This document shows, piece after piece, positions 9,362 to 17,757 of a stretch of 64,000 nucleotides of DNA (positions are counted from its first letter, which is position 1; the number at the start of each line of letters is the position of its first letter). Both the position numbers and the translations under genes were made by a program. A model generated the notes under the pieces. That model saw nothing but the letters and a program-made list of their open reading frames with translations. It had not been told where the DNA came from and did no database searches. This DNA comes from Actinocatenispora sp036503555. GTDB lineage: Bacteria; Actinomycetota; Actinomycetes; Mycobacteriales; Micromonosporaceae. The stretch is from the NCBI GenBank assembly GCA_036503555.1, contig DASXWQ010000059.1, positions 1 to 64,000 of the forward strand, written 5' to 3'.

Positions 9362-10578
9362 CCGAGACACCGGTGTACGGCGACGAGCGGCCGACCGCGG
9401 TCCGGCTGCCGGACCCCGCCGCGGCCGTGGCGGCGGCGTCCGGCCTGGTGGAGGGCTTCGCCGCGCGCGCGGCCGGGTACGACCGGGACGGTGCGCTGCC
9501 GGTCGACGACCTCGCCGCGTTGCGCGACGCCGGGCTGCTCGGGTTGATGGTGCCGCCCCGGTTGGGCGGGCCGGGCGCCGGCTTCGCCGACTACGCGCGG
9601 GTCGCGATCGAGCTGGGGCGGGGCAACGGCGCGACGGCGCTCATCTTCAACATGCACGCCTCGGTGACCGGTGCGCTGGCGCAGACGCCGGACGAGCTGG
9701 CCCGCGCGATCGGCGCGACCGAGGACTACTTCGCCGCCCGGGACGAGATCCTCGCCGCCGCGGTCGCCGGTTCCCGGTACGCGGTGGCGATGAGCGAGCC
9801 GCGAGCCGGCTCCCGGCTGTCGGAGCTGACGTCGACGTACCGCCGGGACGGCGACGGCTTCGTCATCGAGGGCCACAAGTGTTTCGTGTCGGGGGCGGAG
9901 GGCGCGGACGGCTACCTGGTCGCGGCCCGGTCCGCGGCCGAGCCCGACCGGATCTCCCAGTTCCTCGTACCCGCGGGCGACGGTGTCCGCGTCGAGCCGA
10001 ACTGGGACGTGCTCGGCATGCGCGCCACCGCCAGCCACGACCTGCACCTGTCGGTACGCGTGCCGGCCTCGACGCTGCTCGGCGGTGTCGAGGGCCTGGC
10101 GCTGCTCGTCGCGCAGGTGATGCCGCAGTGGTTGGTCGCGAGCTACGCCGCCGTGTACGTCGGCGTCGCGCAGGCCGCGATCGACGCCGCGGTGTCCCAT
10201 GTGGACAGTCGCAACCTGGGCCGGCTCCCCGCGGTACGCGCCCGGCTCGGCCGCGCGGACGCCGCGGTCGCCGCCGCCCGCCTCGCGGTCCTGGAGGCGG
10301 CCCGGCGGGTGGACGAGGAACCCGGCACGACCGAGACGAACCGCTGGGTGTGGCGGGCCAAGCTGCTCGCCGGCGACACCGCCGCCCGGGTCGCCGCCGA
10401 CCTCCTGGAAGCCGCCGGTACCAGTGCCTCCCGCCGCGGCCATCCGCTCGAACGGCTGTACCGGGACGCCCGCTGCGGCGCCCTGCAACCCGCCACCAGC
10501 GACGTGTGCGCCGACTGGCTGGGCGTCTCCGCTCTCGGCGGCGACCCGAACGCCGACGGCTCGGCGCCCCGATGGTGA
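9358..10578 (+). CDS. Acyl-CoA dehydrogenase-like flavoprotein
   Basis: A 406-residue protein of the acyl-CoA dehydrogenase superfamily: an N-terminal helical domain with PPRLGGPGAGFADY, a beta-domain with the substrate/flavin signature MSEPRAGSRLSELTSTY and GHKCFVSGAEGADGYLV, and a C-terminal helical bundle. The usual catalytic Glu region of true acyl-CoA dehydrogenases is not obvious, so a two-component flavin monooxygenase or another ACAD-fold oxidase is an alternative. It starts with GTG overlapping the methyltransferase stop and ends overlapping the PKS start, so it is translationally coupled to both. A role in oxidising the polyketide ring or processing the acyl starter is inference from context. 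Confidence 0.85.
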   Translation: MTETPVYGDERPTAVRLPDPAAAVAAASGLVEGFAARAAGYDRDGALPVDDLAALRDAGLLGLMVPPRLGGPGAGFADYARVAIELGRGNGATALIFNMHASVTGALAQTPDELARAIGATEDYFAARDEILAAAVAGSRYAVAMSEPRAGSRLSELTSTYRRDGDGFVIEGHKCFVSGAEGADGYLVAARSAAEPDRISQFLVPAGDGVRVEPNWDVLGMRATASHDLHLSVRVPASTLLGGVEGLALLVAQVMPQWLVASYAAVYVGVAQAAIDAAVSHVDSRNLGRLPAVRARLGRADAAVAAARLAVLEAARRVDEEPGTTETNRWVWRAKLLAGDTAARVAADLLEAAGTSASRRGHPLERLYRDARCGALQPATSDVCADWLGVSALGGDPNADGSAPRW

Positions 10579-11666
10579 CCCCGGAGGATCCGCAGCCCCC
10601 CGCGACCCTCGCCCCGCCGCGGCCTCCGCGGGAGGAAGCACGTCGGCCGGTCGTCGCCGGGTTGGGGACGGCGTTTCCGCGGGGCGTGCCGCAGGACCGG
10701 CTCTGGGACGGGTTCTTCGCCGACCACTACCGCGACGTACGCATCGCGGCGCGGATCTTCGCGAACTCCGGCGTCGACCACCGCCACCCCACCGTCGACC
10801 CGAGACACGAGGACATCTCGGCGCTGTCCACCGGCGACCGGATGCGCCGGTACGTGGCGGAGGCGTTGCCGTTGGGCCGGTCCGCGGTGACCGCCGCGCT
10901 CGCCGACGCGGGGATCGCCGCCGCCGACGTCGGCCTGCTCGCCGTCGCCACCTGCACCGGGTACGCCACGCCCGGGGTGGACGTCGGGCTCGCCGCGGAC
11001 CTCGGCCTGCGGCCGGACACGCGGCGGCTGCTGATCGGCCACATGGGGTGCTACGCGGCGTTGCCGGGGCTCGCCGCGGTCGCCGACTACGTGACCGCGC
11101 ACGACCGCCCGGCCGTACTGCTCTGTGTCGAGCTGACCTCGCTGCACATCCAGCCGCCGACCCGGGACGTCTCGCAGGTGGTGTCGCACGCGCTGTTCTC
11201 CGACGCGGCCGCGGCCGTGGTCGTGACGCCCGGCGGCCCGGGATCCGCCGTACTCGACGTGGTCGCGGCCACCGATCCGTCGACGGCGGAGCAGATGACC
11301 TGGGACGTCACCGATCTCGGCTTCCGCATGGGCCTGTCGCCCCGGGTACCCGACTCGCTGGCGACGCAGCTGCCGGGTGCGGTGGCCGGCCTGCTCGACC
11401 CGTACGGCCTGGACCCGACGGACATCGCGCACTGGGCGGTGCACCCGGGCGGGCCGCGCATCCTGGACGTCGTACAGAAGGAGCTGGACCTGCCGCCGGC
11501 CGCGCTCGCGCCGTCCCGGGAGACGCTGCGCCGGCACGGCAACTGCTCGTCGGCGACGGTACTGCTGGTGCTGGGCGGGATCGCCGCGCGGCCCGGGGAG
11601 CACGTCGTGGCGTTGGCGTTCGGTCCGGGCCTGACCCTCTACGGCGCGCTGCTCCGGGCGGAGTGA
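10572..11666 (+). CDS. Type III polyketide synthase (chalcone/stilbene synthase family)
   Basis: A homodimeric ketosynthase that extends an acyl-CoA starter with malonyl units and cyclises it to a phenolic or pyrone ring. The 364-residue protein carries the complete triad: Cys160 (GHMGCYAALPG), His291 (WAVHPGGPRIL) and Asn324 (HGNCSSATVL). It is close to the alkylresorcinol/alkylpyrone type of bacterial enzyme rather than to RppA, judged by overall sequence (inference). The start codon overlaps the ACAD-like gene by 7 bp. It converges on the redoxin gene with a 1-bp gap. With the UbiA, methyltransferase and flavoprotein it forms a compact pathway for a prenylated, O-methylated phenolic lipid. 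Confidence 0.93.
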   Translation: MVTPEDPQPPATLAPPRPPREEARRPVVAGLGTAFPRGVPQDRLWDGFFADHYRDVRIAARIFANSGVDHRHPTVDPRHEDISALSTGDRMRRYVAEALPLGRSAVTAALADAGIAAADVGLLAVATCTGYATPGVDVGLAADLGLRPDTRRLLIGHMGCYAALPGLAAVADYVTAHDRPAVLLCVELTSLHIQPPTRDVSQVVSHALFSDAAAAVVVTPGGPGSAVLDVVAATDPSTAEQMTWDVTDLGFRMGLSPRVPDSLATQLPGAVAGLLDPYGLDPTDIAHWAVHPGGPRILDVVQKELDLPPAALAPSRETLRRHGNCSSATVLLVLGGIAARPGEHVVALAFGPGLTLYGALLRAE

Positions 11667-11667
11667 G

Positions 11668-12420
11668 TCAGGAGACGAGGGCGGGCAGCCGGTCGGTGAA
11701 GTCGGCGGCGTCCCGGGTGTCCGGGACCATGCTGGTCACGGTGCCCTTGCGGTCGACGAGCAGCGCGCCGCCGGTGCTGCCCGCCGGGGCGGTACGCGCG
11801 CCGGCGGTGACCGCGTCGTCGAGCGTGCCGTCCGGGTCGGTGGCGGTGACCACGTGCGCGTTCGCCGGCAGCGTCGGCAATCTGGGCTGGGTGCTGTCCG
11901 CGCCGACGACGAGGACCGTGATCCCGTTGCGTACGGCGGCGGTGACGGTCCCGGCGACGAGTTTGGCGCACGAGCAGTGCCGCGTCAGGAGTACGACCGC
12001 GGGGTGGGTGTCGCGCAGCCCGACCGTCCGGCCGGCCGTGCCGCTGAGCCGCAGGTCGGGCAGCGGCGCGCCGGTCTGTACGGCGGTGGGCGCGCTGCTG
12101 GGCCGGCGTTCGCCCGAGGACGAGGACCGGTTGCCCTGCGGCCACATCGCGGCGAACAGGCTGGTGGTCGTGACCAGGATGGCCATCGTGACGAGGATCA
12201 GCGGCAGCGCCAGGTGGTGCAGGCGCCGGCTGGGCCGCAGCCCGTATCGCCGGAAGAGGGCTTCGCGGCGCAGCTCGCGGCGTACCTTCGCGGCCTCGTG
12301 GTCGAGCTCGGCGGGGTCGTCGGGGATGACGATGCGGCCCCACTCGGCCGGGAAACCGGGCAGGCCGTCGGGATCTGGCGACTTGCGGCCGCCGTCGTCA
12401 TCACCGCGTGGACCGCTCAC
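11668..12420 (-). CDS. Membrane-anchored thioredoxin-like (redoxin) protein
   Basis: I place the start at the GTG at 12420, since GAGGAGGCAGCG precedes it, giving 250 residues. A cytoplasmic N-terminal part of about 70 residues contains a basic helix (KVRRELRREALFRRYG). One membrane helix follows (LPLILVTMAILVTTTSLFAAMW, about 77-98), then an extracytoplasmic thioredoxin-like domain: LRLSGTAGRTVGLRD, VVLLTRHCSCAKLV with a Cys-X-Cys pair, and GGALLVDRKGTVTSM. A C-X-C rather than C-X2-C pair is atypical for a disulfide reductase. It converges on the PKS gene and is probably not part of that pathway. Function unknown. Confidence 0.72.
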   Translation of the reverse strand: MSGPRGDDDGGRKSPDPDGLPGFPAEWGRIVIPDDPAELDHEAAKVRRELRREALFRRYGLRPSRRLHHLALPLILVTMAILVTTTSLFAAMWPQGNRSSSSGERRPSSAPTAVQTGAPLPDLRLSGTAGRTVGLRDTHPAVVLLTRHCSCAKLVAGTVTAAVRNGITVLVVGADSTQPRLPTLPANAHVVTATDPDGTLDDAVTAGARTAPAGSTGGALLVDRKGTVTSMVPDTRDAADFTDRLPALVS

Positions 12421-12728
12421 CGCTGCCTCCTCGGCCGCTGTGGTTCCACTCTCCCTCACCTTCCGCACGAGCACCAGACATACGGGGGTGAGAGATCGGA
12501 TCCCGACCGTGCGCGCCACACGTATCGGGACGAAGCTGGCACCTCACAGAGCGTACCCGTCGGGCCACCGATGGTCGGTCAGGACTGTCCACAGCAGACT
12601 CCCGAGCCGTTTGTCAAGCTCAGTCGGTCACCTCACACGGCCCTGACCTGCGGTTATGGCGGCGCGCGGACTCCCGGTCCGTCGGTACGCCGTGTTACCC
12701 TTGACACAGCGAAAGGGGTTTCGAACCT
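12421..12728 (+). promoter_or_regulatory. Divergent region with carD promoter
   Basis: 308 bp between the redoxin gene and carD. A -10-like TACCCT is at 12696-12701, giving a short leader, and GAAAGGGG at 12711-12718 is a good ribosome-binding site for the carD ATG. No gene is evident in the remainder. Confidence 0.45.
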
Positions 12729-13214
12729 ATGTCTTTCAGTGTCGGCGAGACCGTTGTTTACCCCCACCACGGGGCCGCACTCATCGAGGCAATCGAGACC
12801 CGGACCATCCGGGGCGAGGAGAAGCAGTACCTGGTGCTCAAGGTCGCACAGGGCGACCTGACGGTGCGGGTCCCTGCGGAAAACGCCGAGATCGTCGGAG
12901 TCCGGGAAGTGGTTGGCGAGGAGGGCCTCAACAAGGTCTTCGATGTGCTTCGCGCTCCGCACACCGAAGAGCCGACGAACTGGTCGCGGCGGTACAAGGC
13001 AAATCTGGAGAAGCTGGCGTCGGGCAACCCGCTGAAGGTTGCCGAGGTCGTGCGTGACCTGTGGCGTCGGGAGCGGGAGCGCGGGCTCTCCGCGGGCGAG
13101 AAGCGCATGCTCGCGAAGGCCCGGGACATCCTGGTCGGTGAGGTCGCCCTCGCCGAGAAGAGCACCAAGGACGAGGCGGAGTCCCTGCTGGACAAGGTTC
13201 TCTCCGAGGCCTGA
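12729..13214 (+). CDS. carD: CarD, RNA polymerase-binding transcription regulator
   Basis: Global regulator that binds the RNA polymerase beta subunit and stabilises open complexes at rRNA and other promoters. The 161-residue protein has the N-terminal Tudor-like RNAP-interaction domain (VGETVVYPHHGAALIEAIETR) and a C-terminal helical DNA-binding domain (YKANLEKLASGNPLKVAEVVRDLWRR). The conserved Trp of the minor-groove wedge is in EPTNWSRRY. The length matches mycobacterial CarD (about 162). It is followed by ispD after 22 bp, the arrangement conserved in actinobacteria. Essential in mycobacteria. Confidence 0.97.
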   Translation: MSFSVGETVVYPHHGAALIEAIETRTIRGEEKQYLVLKVAQGDLTVRVPAENAEIVGVREVVGEEGLNKVFDVLRAPHTEEPTNWSRRYKANLEKLASGNPLKVAEVVRDLWRRERERGLSAGEKRMLAKARDILVGEVALAEKSTKDEAESLLDKVLSEA

Positions 13215-13236
13215 GCAACCAGTTCGACAAGCGCAG

Positions 13237-13968
13237 ATGACCGAGGACCGCGACGTGACCGCGTCGAATGAGACACGCGGTGACGTCGCGGTCCTCGTGC
13301 CTGCTGCCGGTCGGGGCGAGCGCCTCGGCCCGGGCGTACCCAAGGCGCTGCGCGAGCTGGCCGGTACGCCACTGCTGGTGCACGCGGTCCGGCGGCTCGC
13401 CGCGGCGGCGAGCGTCGGCCACGTCGTCGTCGCAGTGCCGCCGGGCGGCGAGGAGTCGGTGGCCGCCCTGCTCACGCCGGTACTCGCCGGCACCGGGGTC
13501 GGGCTGACCCTGGTGGTGGGCGGCGCCGAGCGCCAGGAGTCGGTGTGCCGCGCGCTGGCCCGGGTACCGGCGGAGTTTCCGATCGTGCTGGTGCACGACG
13601 CGGCGCGGGCGTTCGCCCCGCCGGAGCTGGTGGACCGGGTCGCCGCCGCGGTACGGGGCGGCTGCGACGCGGTGATCCCGGTGCTGCCGGTGGTCGACAC
13701 GGTGAAGCGGGTGGACGCGGACGGCCGGGTCGAGGCGACGGTGGACCGGACCCCGCTGCGGTCGGTGCAGACGCCGCAGGGTTTCCGCCGGGAGGTGCTG
13801 GCCGAGGCGCACCGGGCCGCGGTCGCCGACGGCGCGGCGCCCGCCACCGACGACGCGGGCCTGGTCGAGCGGATCGGCGGCACGGTGCACACCGTGCCGG
13901 GCGCGGAGGCCGCGCTCAAGATCACCCGACCGTTCGATCTGCGGGTCGCGGCGCTGCTGGTTGACTGA
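13237..13968 (+). CDS. ispD: 2-C-methyl-D-erythritol 4-phosphate cytidylyltransferase IspD
   Basis: Third step of the MEP isoprenoid pathway: MEP plus CTP gives CDP-ME. The 243-residue protein has the nucleotidyltransferase loop PAAGRGERLGPGVPKAL (about residues 21-37), VHDAARAF, the VDTVKRV turn and the conserved RTPLRSVQTPQGFR segment, then TDDAGLVE. I use the ATG at 13237, 22 bp after carD. It is immediately followed by ispF, so it is probably cotranscribed with carD and ispF. Confidence 0.95.
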   Translation: MTEDRDVTASNETRGDVAVLVPAAGRGERLGPGVPKALRELAGTPLLVHAVRRLAAAASVGHVVVAVPPGGEESVAALLTPVLAGTGVGLTLVVGGAERQESVCRALARVPAEFPIVLVHDAARAFAPPELVDRVAAAVRGGCDAVIPVLPVVDTVKRVDADGRVEATVDRTPLRSVQTPQGFRREVLAEAHRAAVADGAAPATDDAGLVERIGGTVHTVPGAEAALKITRPFDLRVAALLVD

Positions 13969-13972
13969 GCGC

Positions 13973-14443
13973 GTGATCGTTCCTCGGGTCGGTGTGGGCA
14001 CCGACGTACACGCGTACGACGCCGGGCGGGAGTGCTGGGTGGCCGGGCTGCTCTGGCCCGGCGAGCCGGGACTCGCCGGGCACTCCGACGGCGACGTGGC
14101 CGCGCACGCCGCGTGCGACGCCGTACTGTCCGCCGCCGGGCTCGGCGACCTCGGGTCGAACTTCGGCGTCGCGGAGCCGGAGTGGGCCGGCGCCGCGGGT
14201 ACGTTGCTGCTGGCCGAGACCGCCCGCCGGGTCCGGGCCGCCGGGCTGACCGTGGGCAACGTCGCGGTACAGCTCGTCGGGCGGTCGCCGCGGATCGGCG
14301 CCCGGCGTACGGAGGCGCAGGAGGCGCTGTCGGCGGCGATCGGCGCGCCCGTGTCGCTGTCGGCGACCACGTCGGACGGCCTCGGGTTCACCGGCCGGGG
14401 CGAGGGGCTCGCGGCGATCGCGACCGCGCTCGTCCACGACTGA
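13973..14443 (+). CDS. ispF: 2-C-methyl-D-erythritol 2,4-cyclodiphosphate synthase IspF
   Basis: Cyclises CDP-ME 2-phosphate to MEcPP in the MEP pathway. About 156 residues, with metal ligands Asp and His in GTDVHAYD and the His of LAGHSDGDVAAHA, plus LGDLGSNF and the C-terminal TTSDGLGFTGRGEGLA. I take the GTG at 13973 because IspF proteins begin only a few residues before the R-x-G-x-G-x-DVH motif. A TTG at 13961, overlapping the ispD stop, would add four residues. In mycobacteria cysS follows ispF; here it does not. Confidence 0.92.
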   Translation: MIVPRVGVGTDVHAYDAGRECWVAGLLWPGEPGLAGHSDGDVAAHAACDAVLSAAGLGDLGSNFGVAEPEWAGAAGTLLLAETARRVRAAGLTVGNVAVQLVGRSPRIGARRTEAQEALSAAIGAPVSLSATTSDGLGFTGRGEGLAAIATALVHD

Positions 14444-14490
14444 TCACCCGTCGGGTCGGCGAGACGGCCCGAGGTGTCGGTCCCCGTGGT

Positions 14491-14502
14491 TAGGCTCGTG
14501 GG
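14491..14502 (+). promoter_or_regulatory. Leaderless -10 element for the TPR gene
   Basis: TAGGCT at 14491-14496 matches TANNNT and lies six bases before the GTG at 14503, the spacing expected if transcription starts at the start codon. Confidence 0.45.
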
Positions 14503-15549
14503 GTGACTGGGGAGCCGGAAGAGGTCGGCCGGGAGACCGGGGCCGAGGTGCGGACGTTCATCCAGCGTGCCGACCTGCTCGACGACCTGGGCCACTTCGC
14601 CGAGGCGGCCGAGGAGCTGCGCGACGCGCTGCGACTGGAGCCCGACAACCCGGAGGCGCTGGCCACGCTCGGCATGGTCGAGCTGCGCGCCGGCCGCGCC
14701 GAGCAGGCCCTGGTGCCGGCCCGCGCCGCCCTCGCCGTACGCCCGGACCACCTGCTCGGTCAGGCCGTCTGCGGATACGCGCTGGTCGCGTTGGAGCGGG
14801 GGGCCGACGCGATGGACGTGGCGCGGACGATGCTCGACGCCGACCCGGGTTCGTGGCTGCGGCAGCTGCACTTCGCCGCGATCGTCCGGCGGGTACGAAA
14901 CGGGCAGGCCACGCTCGACGCCGCGTGGCAGGCGGTCCGGCTGGCCCCGGACGAGCCGGAGACGCACCTGGTGCTCGCCGCGGTGGCCGGAGACCTGGGC
15001 CTGGTGGACATCGCGCGGCGCGCGCACGCCGAGGCGGTACGGCTGGATCCGCGCGCGGCGGACGACACGCCGCCGGCGGTGCTGCGGCTGCGGCCGTCCC
15101 GGTCGTCGGGCCGGCCCGCACCGGACGAGGCGGACGCAGAGCCGCCGGCACCCCGCCGGGGCGTACGGTCCGGCATGGCGCGGTTCCTCGCCGTCGGCGC
15201 GCTGTACTCGTGGGGCGCGCCGCTGGTCGTGGCGCTGTCGTTCCTGGCGGGGGAGACGGTCGCCCGGATCGTGGCGGGCGGCCTCGCGCTCGGCGGTGTC
15301 GTGCTGTTCGGCACGTTCCGGGCGCATCCACCGTCCGGGCCGGTGCCGGTGCTGCGCCTGCTGGGGCGGCTGGACCGGCTGCTCGCCGCGGCCGGCGCGG
15401 CCGTACTTGCGGCGCCGCCGATGCTGCTGGTGTTCGCGGCGCTCGGCAGCCCGTGGCCGCTGGGGGTGTTGATCCTGGTGGGCGCGTTCGCGTTCGCCGC
15501 GCTGGTGCTGCGTACCGACGACCTGGGCCGGCCCGGCTCCGGCACCTGA
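14503..15549 (+). CDS. TPR-repeat membrane protein
   Basis: A 348-residue protein. Residues about 18-190 form four to five tetratricopeptide repeats (for example DLLDDLGHFAEAAEELRDALRLEPDNPEALATLGMVELR). A Pro-rich charged linker follows (about 195-225), then a C-terminal membrane part with three or four helices (about 228-330). The TPR region therefore faces one side of the membrane as a protein-binding platform. The GTG at 14503 has an apparent leaderless promoter and begins about 60 bp after ispF. No specific function can be assigned. Confidence 0.82.
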   Translation: MTGEPEEVGRETGAEVRTFIQRADLLDDLGHFAEAAEELRDALRLEPDNPEALATLGMVELRAGRAEQALVPARAALAVRPDHLLGQAVCGYALVALERGADAMDVARTMLDADPGSWLRQLHFAAIVRRVRNGQATLDAAWQAVRLAPDEPETHLVLAAVAGDLGLVDIARRAHAEAVRLDPRAADDTPPAVLRLRPSRSSGRPAPDEADAEPPAPRRGVRSGMARFLAVGALYSWGAPLVVALSFLAGETVARIVAGGLALGGVVLFGTFRAHPPSGPVPVLRLLGRLDRLLAAAGAAVLAAPPMLLVFAALGSPWPLGVLILVGAFAFAALVLRTDDLGRPGSGT

Positions 15550-15577
15550 CCCGCAGGCGCCGGAGCAGGATCGGCGG

Positions 15578-16744
15578 TCAGACCGTGCGGTTCCAGGTCC
15601 AGGCGTAGCCGGTGTCCTCGCAGGACAGGCCGGGCTCGCACAGGTCGAGCGGGCGGAACGTGTCGACCATGACGGCCAGCTCGTCGAAGAACTCGACGCC
15701 GAGCGCGCGCTCGACCGCGCCGGGCTGGGGGCCGTGGGTGAAGCCGGACGGGTGCAGCGAGATCGAGCCCTGCTCGATCCCGGAGCCGCGCCGGGCCTCG
15801 TAGTTGCCGCCGGTGTAGAACATCATCTCGTCGGAGTCGACGTTGTGGTGGTTGTACGGGATCGGGATCGCCAGCTCGTGGTAGTCGACCTTGCGCGGCA
15901 CGAACGAGCACAGCACGAAGTTCGGCCCCTCGAACGTCTGGTGTACCGGCGGCGGCTGGTGCACGCGACCGGTGATCGGCTCGAAGTCGTGGATGGAGAA
16001 CGCCCACGGGTACAGGCAGCCGTCCCAGCCGACCGCGTCGAACGGGTGGTGCGCGTACACGAACCTGGTCCAGCCGCCGCGCTGCTGGACGATGACCTCG
16101 ACCTCGGTCTCGTCGACGGTCAGCGGCTCGGCCGGCCCGCGTACGTCGCGCTCGCAGTACGGCGAGTGCTCCAGGAACTGGCCGCGCACCGACAGGTACT
16201 TCTTCGGCGGGCCGATGTGGCCGGTCGACTCGACCGACAGGGTCCGAAGTGGACGGTCACCGGTCGGTACGACGCGGTAGATGACCGACATCGGGATGAT
16301 GACGTAGTCGCCGGTGCCGACCTCGATCGTGCCGAACTGCGTCTCGACCGCGGCGGTGCCGTCCTCGACGTAGAGGCACTCGTCGCCGATCGCGTTGCGG
16401 TACAGGGGACTCGGCCGGTCGGCCACGACGTACGAGATGCGGACGTCGTCGTTGGCGAGCAGGTGCTGGCGTCCGAGGATGGCGTCGACGCCGGTGGTGT
16501 CGAGCTTGTGTGTCTGGAGGTGCCGCGGCTTGAGCGGGTGGTTCGGGGTCCGCTTCCAGGACGGCGCGTCGTACGCGTCGGCGGCGAGGATGGCCGTCGG
16601 CGGGTACCGGTGGTAGAGGAGGGACGAGTCGCTGGAGAAGCCCTCCTGGCCCATCAGCTCCTCCTTGTAGAGGGAGCCGTCGGGCTGGCGGAACTGGGTG
16701 TGGCGCTTCGGTGGGATCTCGCCCACGCGCCGGTAGTACGGCAT
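15578..16744 (-). CDS. hmgA: Homogentisate 1,2-dioxygenase
   Basis: Opens the ring of homogentisate to maleylacetoacetate in tyrosine and phenylalanine catabolism. The 388-residue cupin-fold protein (about 50 shorter than the human enzyme, usual for actinobacteria) contains the Fe(II) ligands His and Glu in HNVDSDEMMFY and the second His in the conserved SGFTHGPQPG. N-terminal YYRRVGEIPPKRHTQFR is typical. I chose the ATG at 16744, with a GGGAG ribosome-binding site upstream. It is divergent from the unknown gene and fahA; all three share one 106-bp regulatory gap. Confidence 0.93.
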   Translation of the reverse strand: MPYYRRVGEIPPKRHTQFRQPDGSLYKEELMGQEGFSSDSSLLYHRYPPTAILAADAYDAPSWKRTPNHPLKPRHLQTHKLDTTGVDAILGRQHLLANDDVRISYVVADRPSPLYRNAIGDECLYVEDGTAAVETQFGTIEVGTGDYVIIPMSVIYRVVPTGDRPLRTLSVESTGHIGPPKKYLSVRGQFLEHSPYCERDVRGPAEPLTVDETEVEVIVQQRGGWTRFVYAHHPFDAVGWDGCLYPWAFSIHDFEPITGRVHQPPPVHQTFEGPNFVLCSFVPRKVDYHELAIPIPYNHHNVDSDEMMFYTGGNYEARRGSGIEQGSISLHPSGFTHGPQPGAVERALGVEFFDELAVMVDTFRPLDLCEPGLSCEDTGYAWTWNRTV

Positions 16745-16813
16745 CGGGTCTCCCGGAAGTCTGCGTCGGCCGCGTCGGCTGCCGGATCGCGGCAGTCCGA
16801 TAATCGGACGTAG

Positions 16814-16843
16814 TTGTCCTATACACGTAGCGTCGACTAAGGT
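16814..16843 (+). promoter_or_regulatory. Promoter of the 16851 gene and fahA
   Basis: TTGTCC (16814-16819), an 18-bp spacer, then TAAGGT (16838-16843), with the ATG starting seven bases later. This gives an apparently leaderless transcript. The hmgA promoter must lie in the same 106-bp gap. Confidence 0.5.
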
Positions 16844-16850
16844 CGGCGCC

Positions 16851-17756
16851 ATGTCAACCGAGCCGGCGATTCCCGCGCTGTTCCGCGGGCTGGTCGACGA
16901 CGCGGCGCTCTTCCCGCCCGGCAACGCACCGATGCCCGTCGCGGTGGCCGAGCACCGACACCACACTGCCACGCCGTACGCCGGCTTCGTGGGGCCGTTG
17001 CTCGTACCCGCGACGCGGTGGGACGAACTGGTCGCCGAGCTGGGCGAGGTGGACGAACCGCTCGACATCGGCCTGATCGGGCCGGCCGACGCCCTGACCG
17101 CGACCGTACCGAGGGCGGTCGCGGAGGCCCGGGTCGAGCTGCGGCAGGTCGAGTGCCCGCTCGGCGAGCCGGCCGAGGCCGCCGACACCGCCCGCCGGCT
17201 CGACGCGCTCGACAACCGCGGCGAACCGCTCGACGTGTACCTGGAGATCCCGCGCCGGGCCGGCTGGCTCGACGCGGTCGCGGTGCTCGCCGAGCTGCCG
17301 ACCCGGCATCCGGTCGGCGCGAAACTGCGTACCGGCGGTCTCGCCGCGGACGCGTTCCCCACGACGGCGGAGCTGACCGACTTCGTGACCGCGTGCGTGG
17401 CCGGCGGGCTGCGGTTCAAGCTGACCGCCGGGCTGCACCACGCCGTCCGGCACACCGACCCGGCGACCGGCCTCGCGTACCACGGGTACCTGAACGCGCT
17501 GGCCGCCGTGTGCCGCGCCTGGACCGAGCGGCCCGACCGCGCCGGCATCGGCGAGGCGGTCGCCGCGTCGTCCGCCGAGCCGCTCGTCGCCGCGGTACGC
17601 CCGCTCGCCGGCGACGACGACGCCGCCGGCGAGGTGCGCGGCAGGTTCGCCTCGTACGGGTCGTGCAGCGTCGCCGAGCCGCTCACCGACCTGGTCGGCC
17701 TCGGCCTGCTCCACCGTTCGTACCTGTCCCAGCTGCCGGCGCCCCGGGAGACCTGA
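16851..17756 (+). CDS. Conserved protein of unknown function in the homogentisate locus
   Basis: A 301-residue soluble protein that I do not recognise as a named enzyme. It alternates short beta-like and helical stretches (LDIGLIGPADALTATVPRAVAEARVELRQVECP, LDVYLEIPRRAGWLDAVAVLAEL, HPVGAKLRTGG, GLRFKLTAGLHHAV). That pattern suggests a TIM barrel, with a possible substrate-site motif KLTAGLHHA. It lies 1 bp ahead of fahA and is certainly cotranscribed with it. Maleylacetoacetate isomerase (maiA) is missing from this locus. This gene could assist that isomerisation or be a related accessory, but it has no glutathione-transferase features, so this is speculation. Confidence 0.7.
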   Translation: MSTEPAIPALFRGLVDDAALFPPGNAPMPVAVAEHRHHTATPYAGFVGPLLVPATRWDELVAELGEVDEPLDIGLIGPADALTATVPRAVAEARVELRQVECPLGEPAEAADTARRLDALDNRGEPLDVYLEIPRRAGWLDAVAVLAELPTRHPVGAKLRTGGLAADAFPTTAELTDFVTACVAGGLRFKLTAGLHHAVRHTDPATGLAYHGYLNALAAVCRAWTERPDRAGIGEAVAASSAEPLVAAVRPLAGDDDAAGEVRGRFASYGSCSVAEPLTDLVGLGLLHRSYLSQLPAPRET

Positions 17757-17757
17757 C

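Noticed and set aside
7468..10641. Very long minus-strand frame running from 10641 into lpqE
   Set aside because: It is antisense to the methyltransferase, ACAD-like and PKS genes and, in part, out of frame with the UbiA gene. Only its 3' end (from GTG 7467, with ribosome-binding site and lipoprotein signal) is a real gene.
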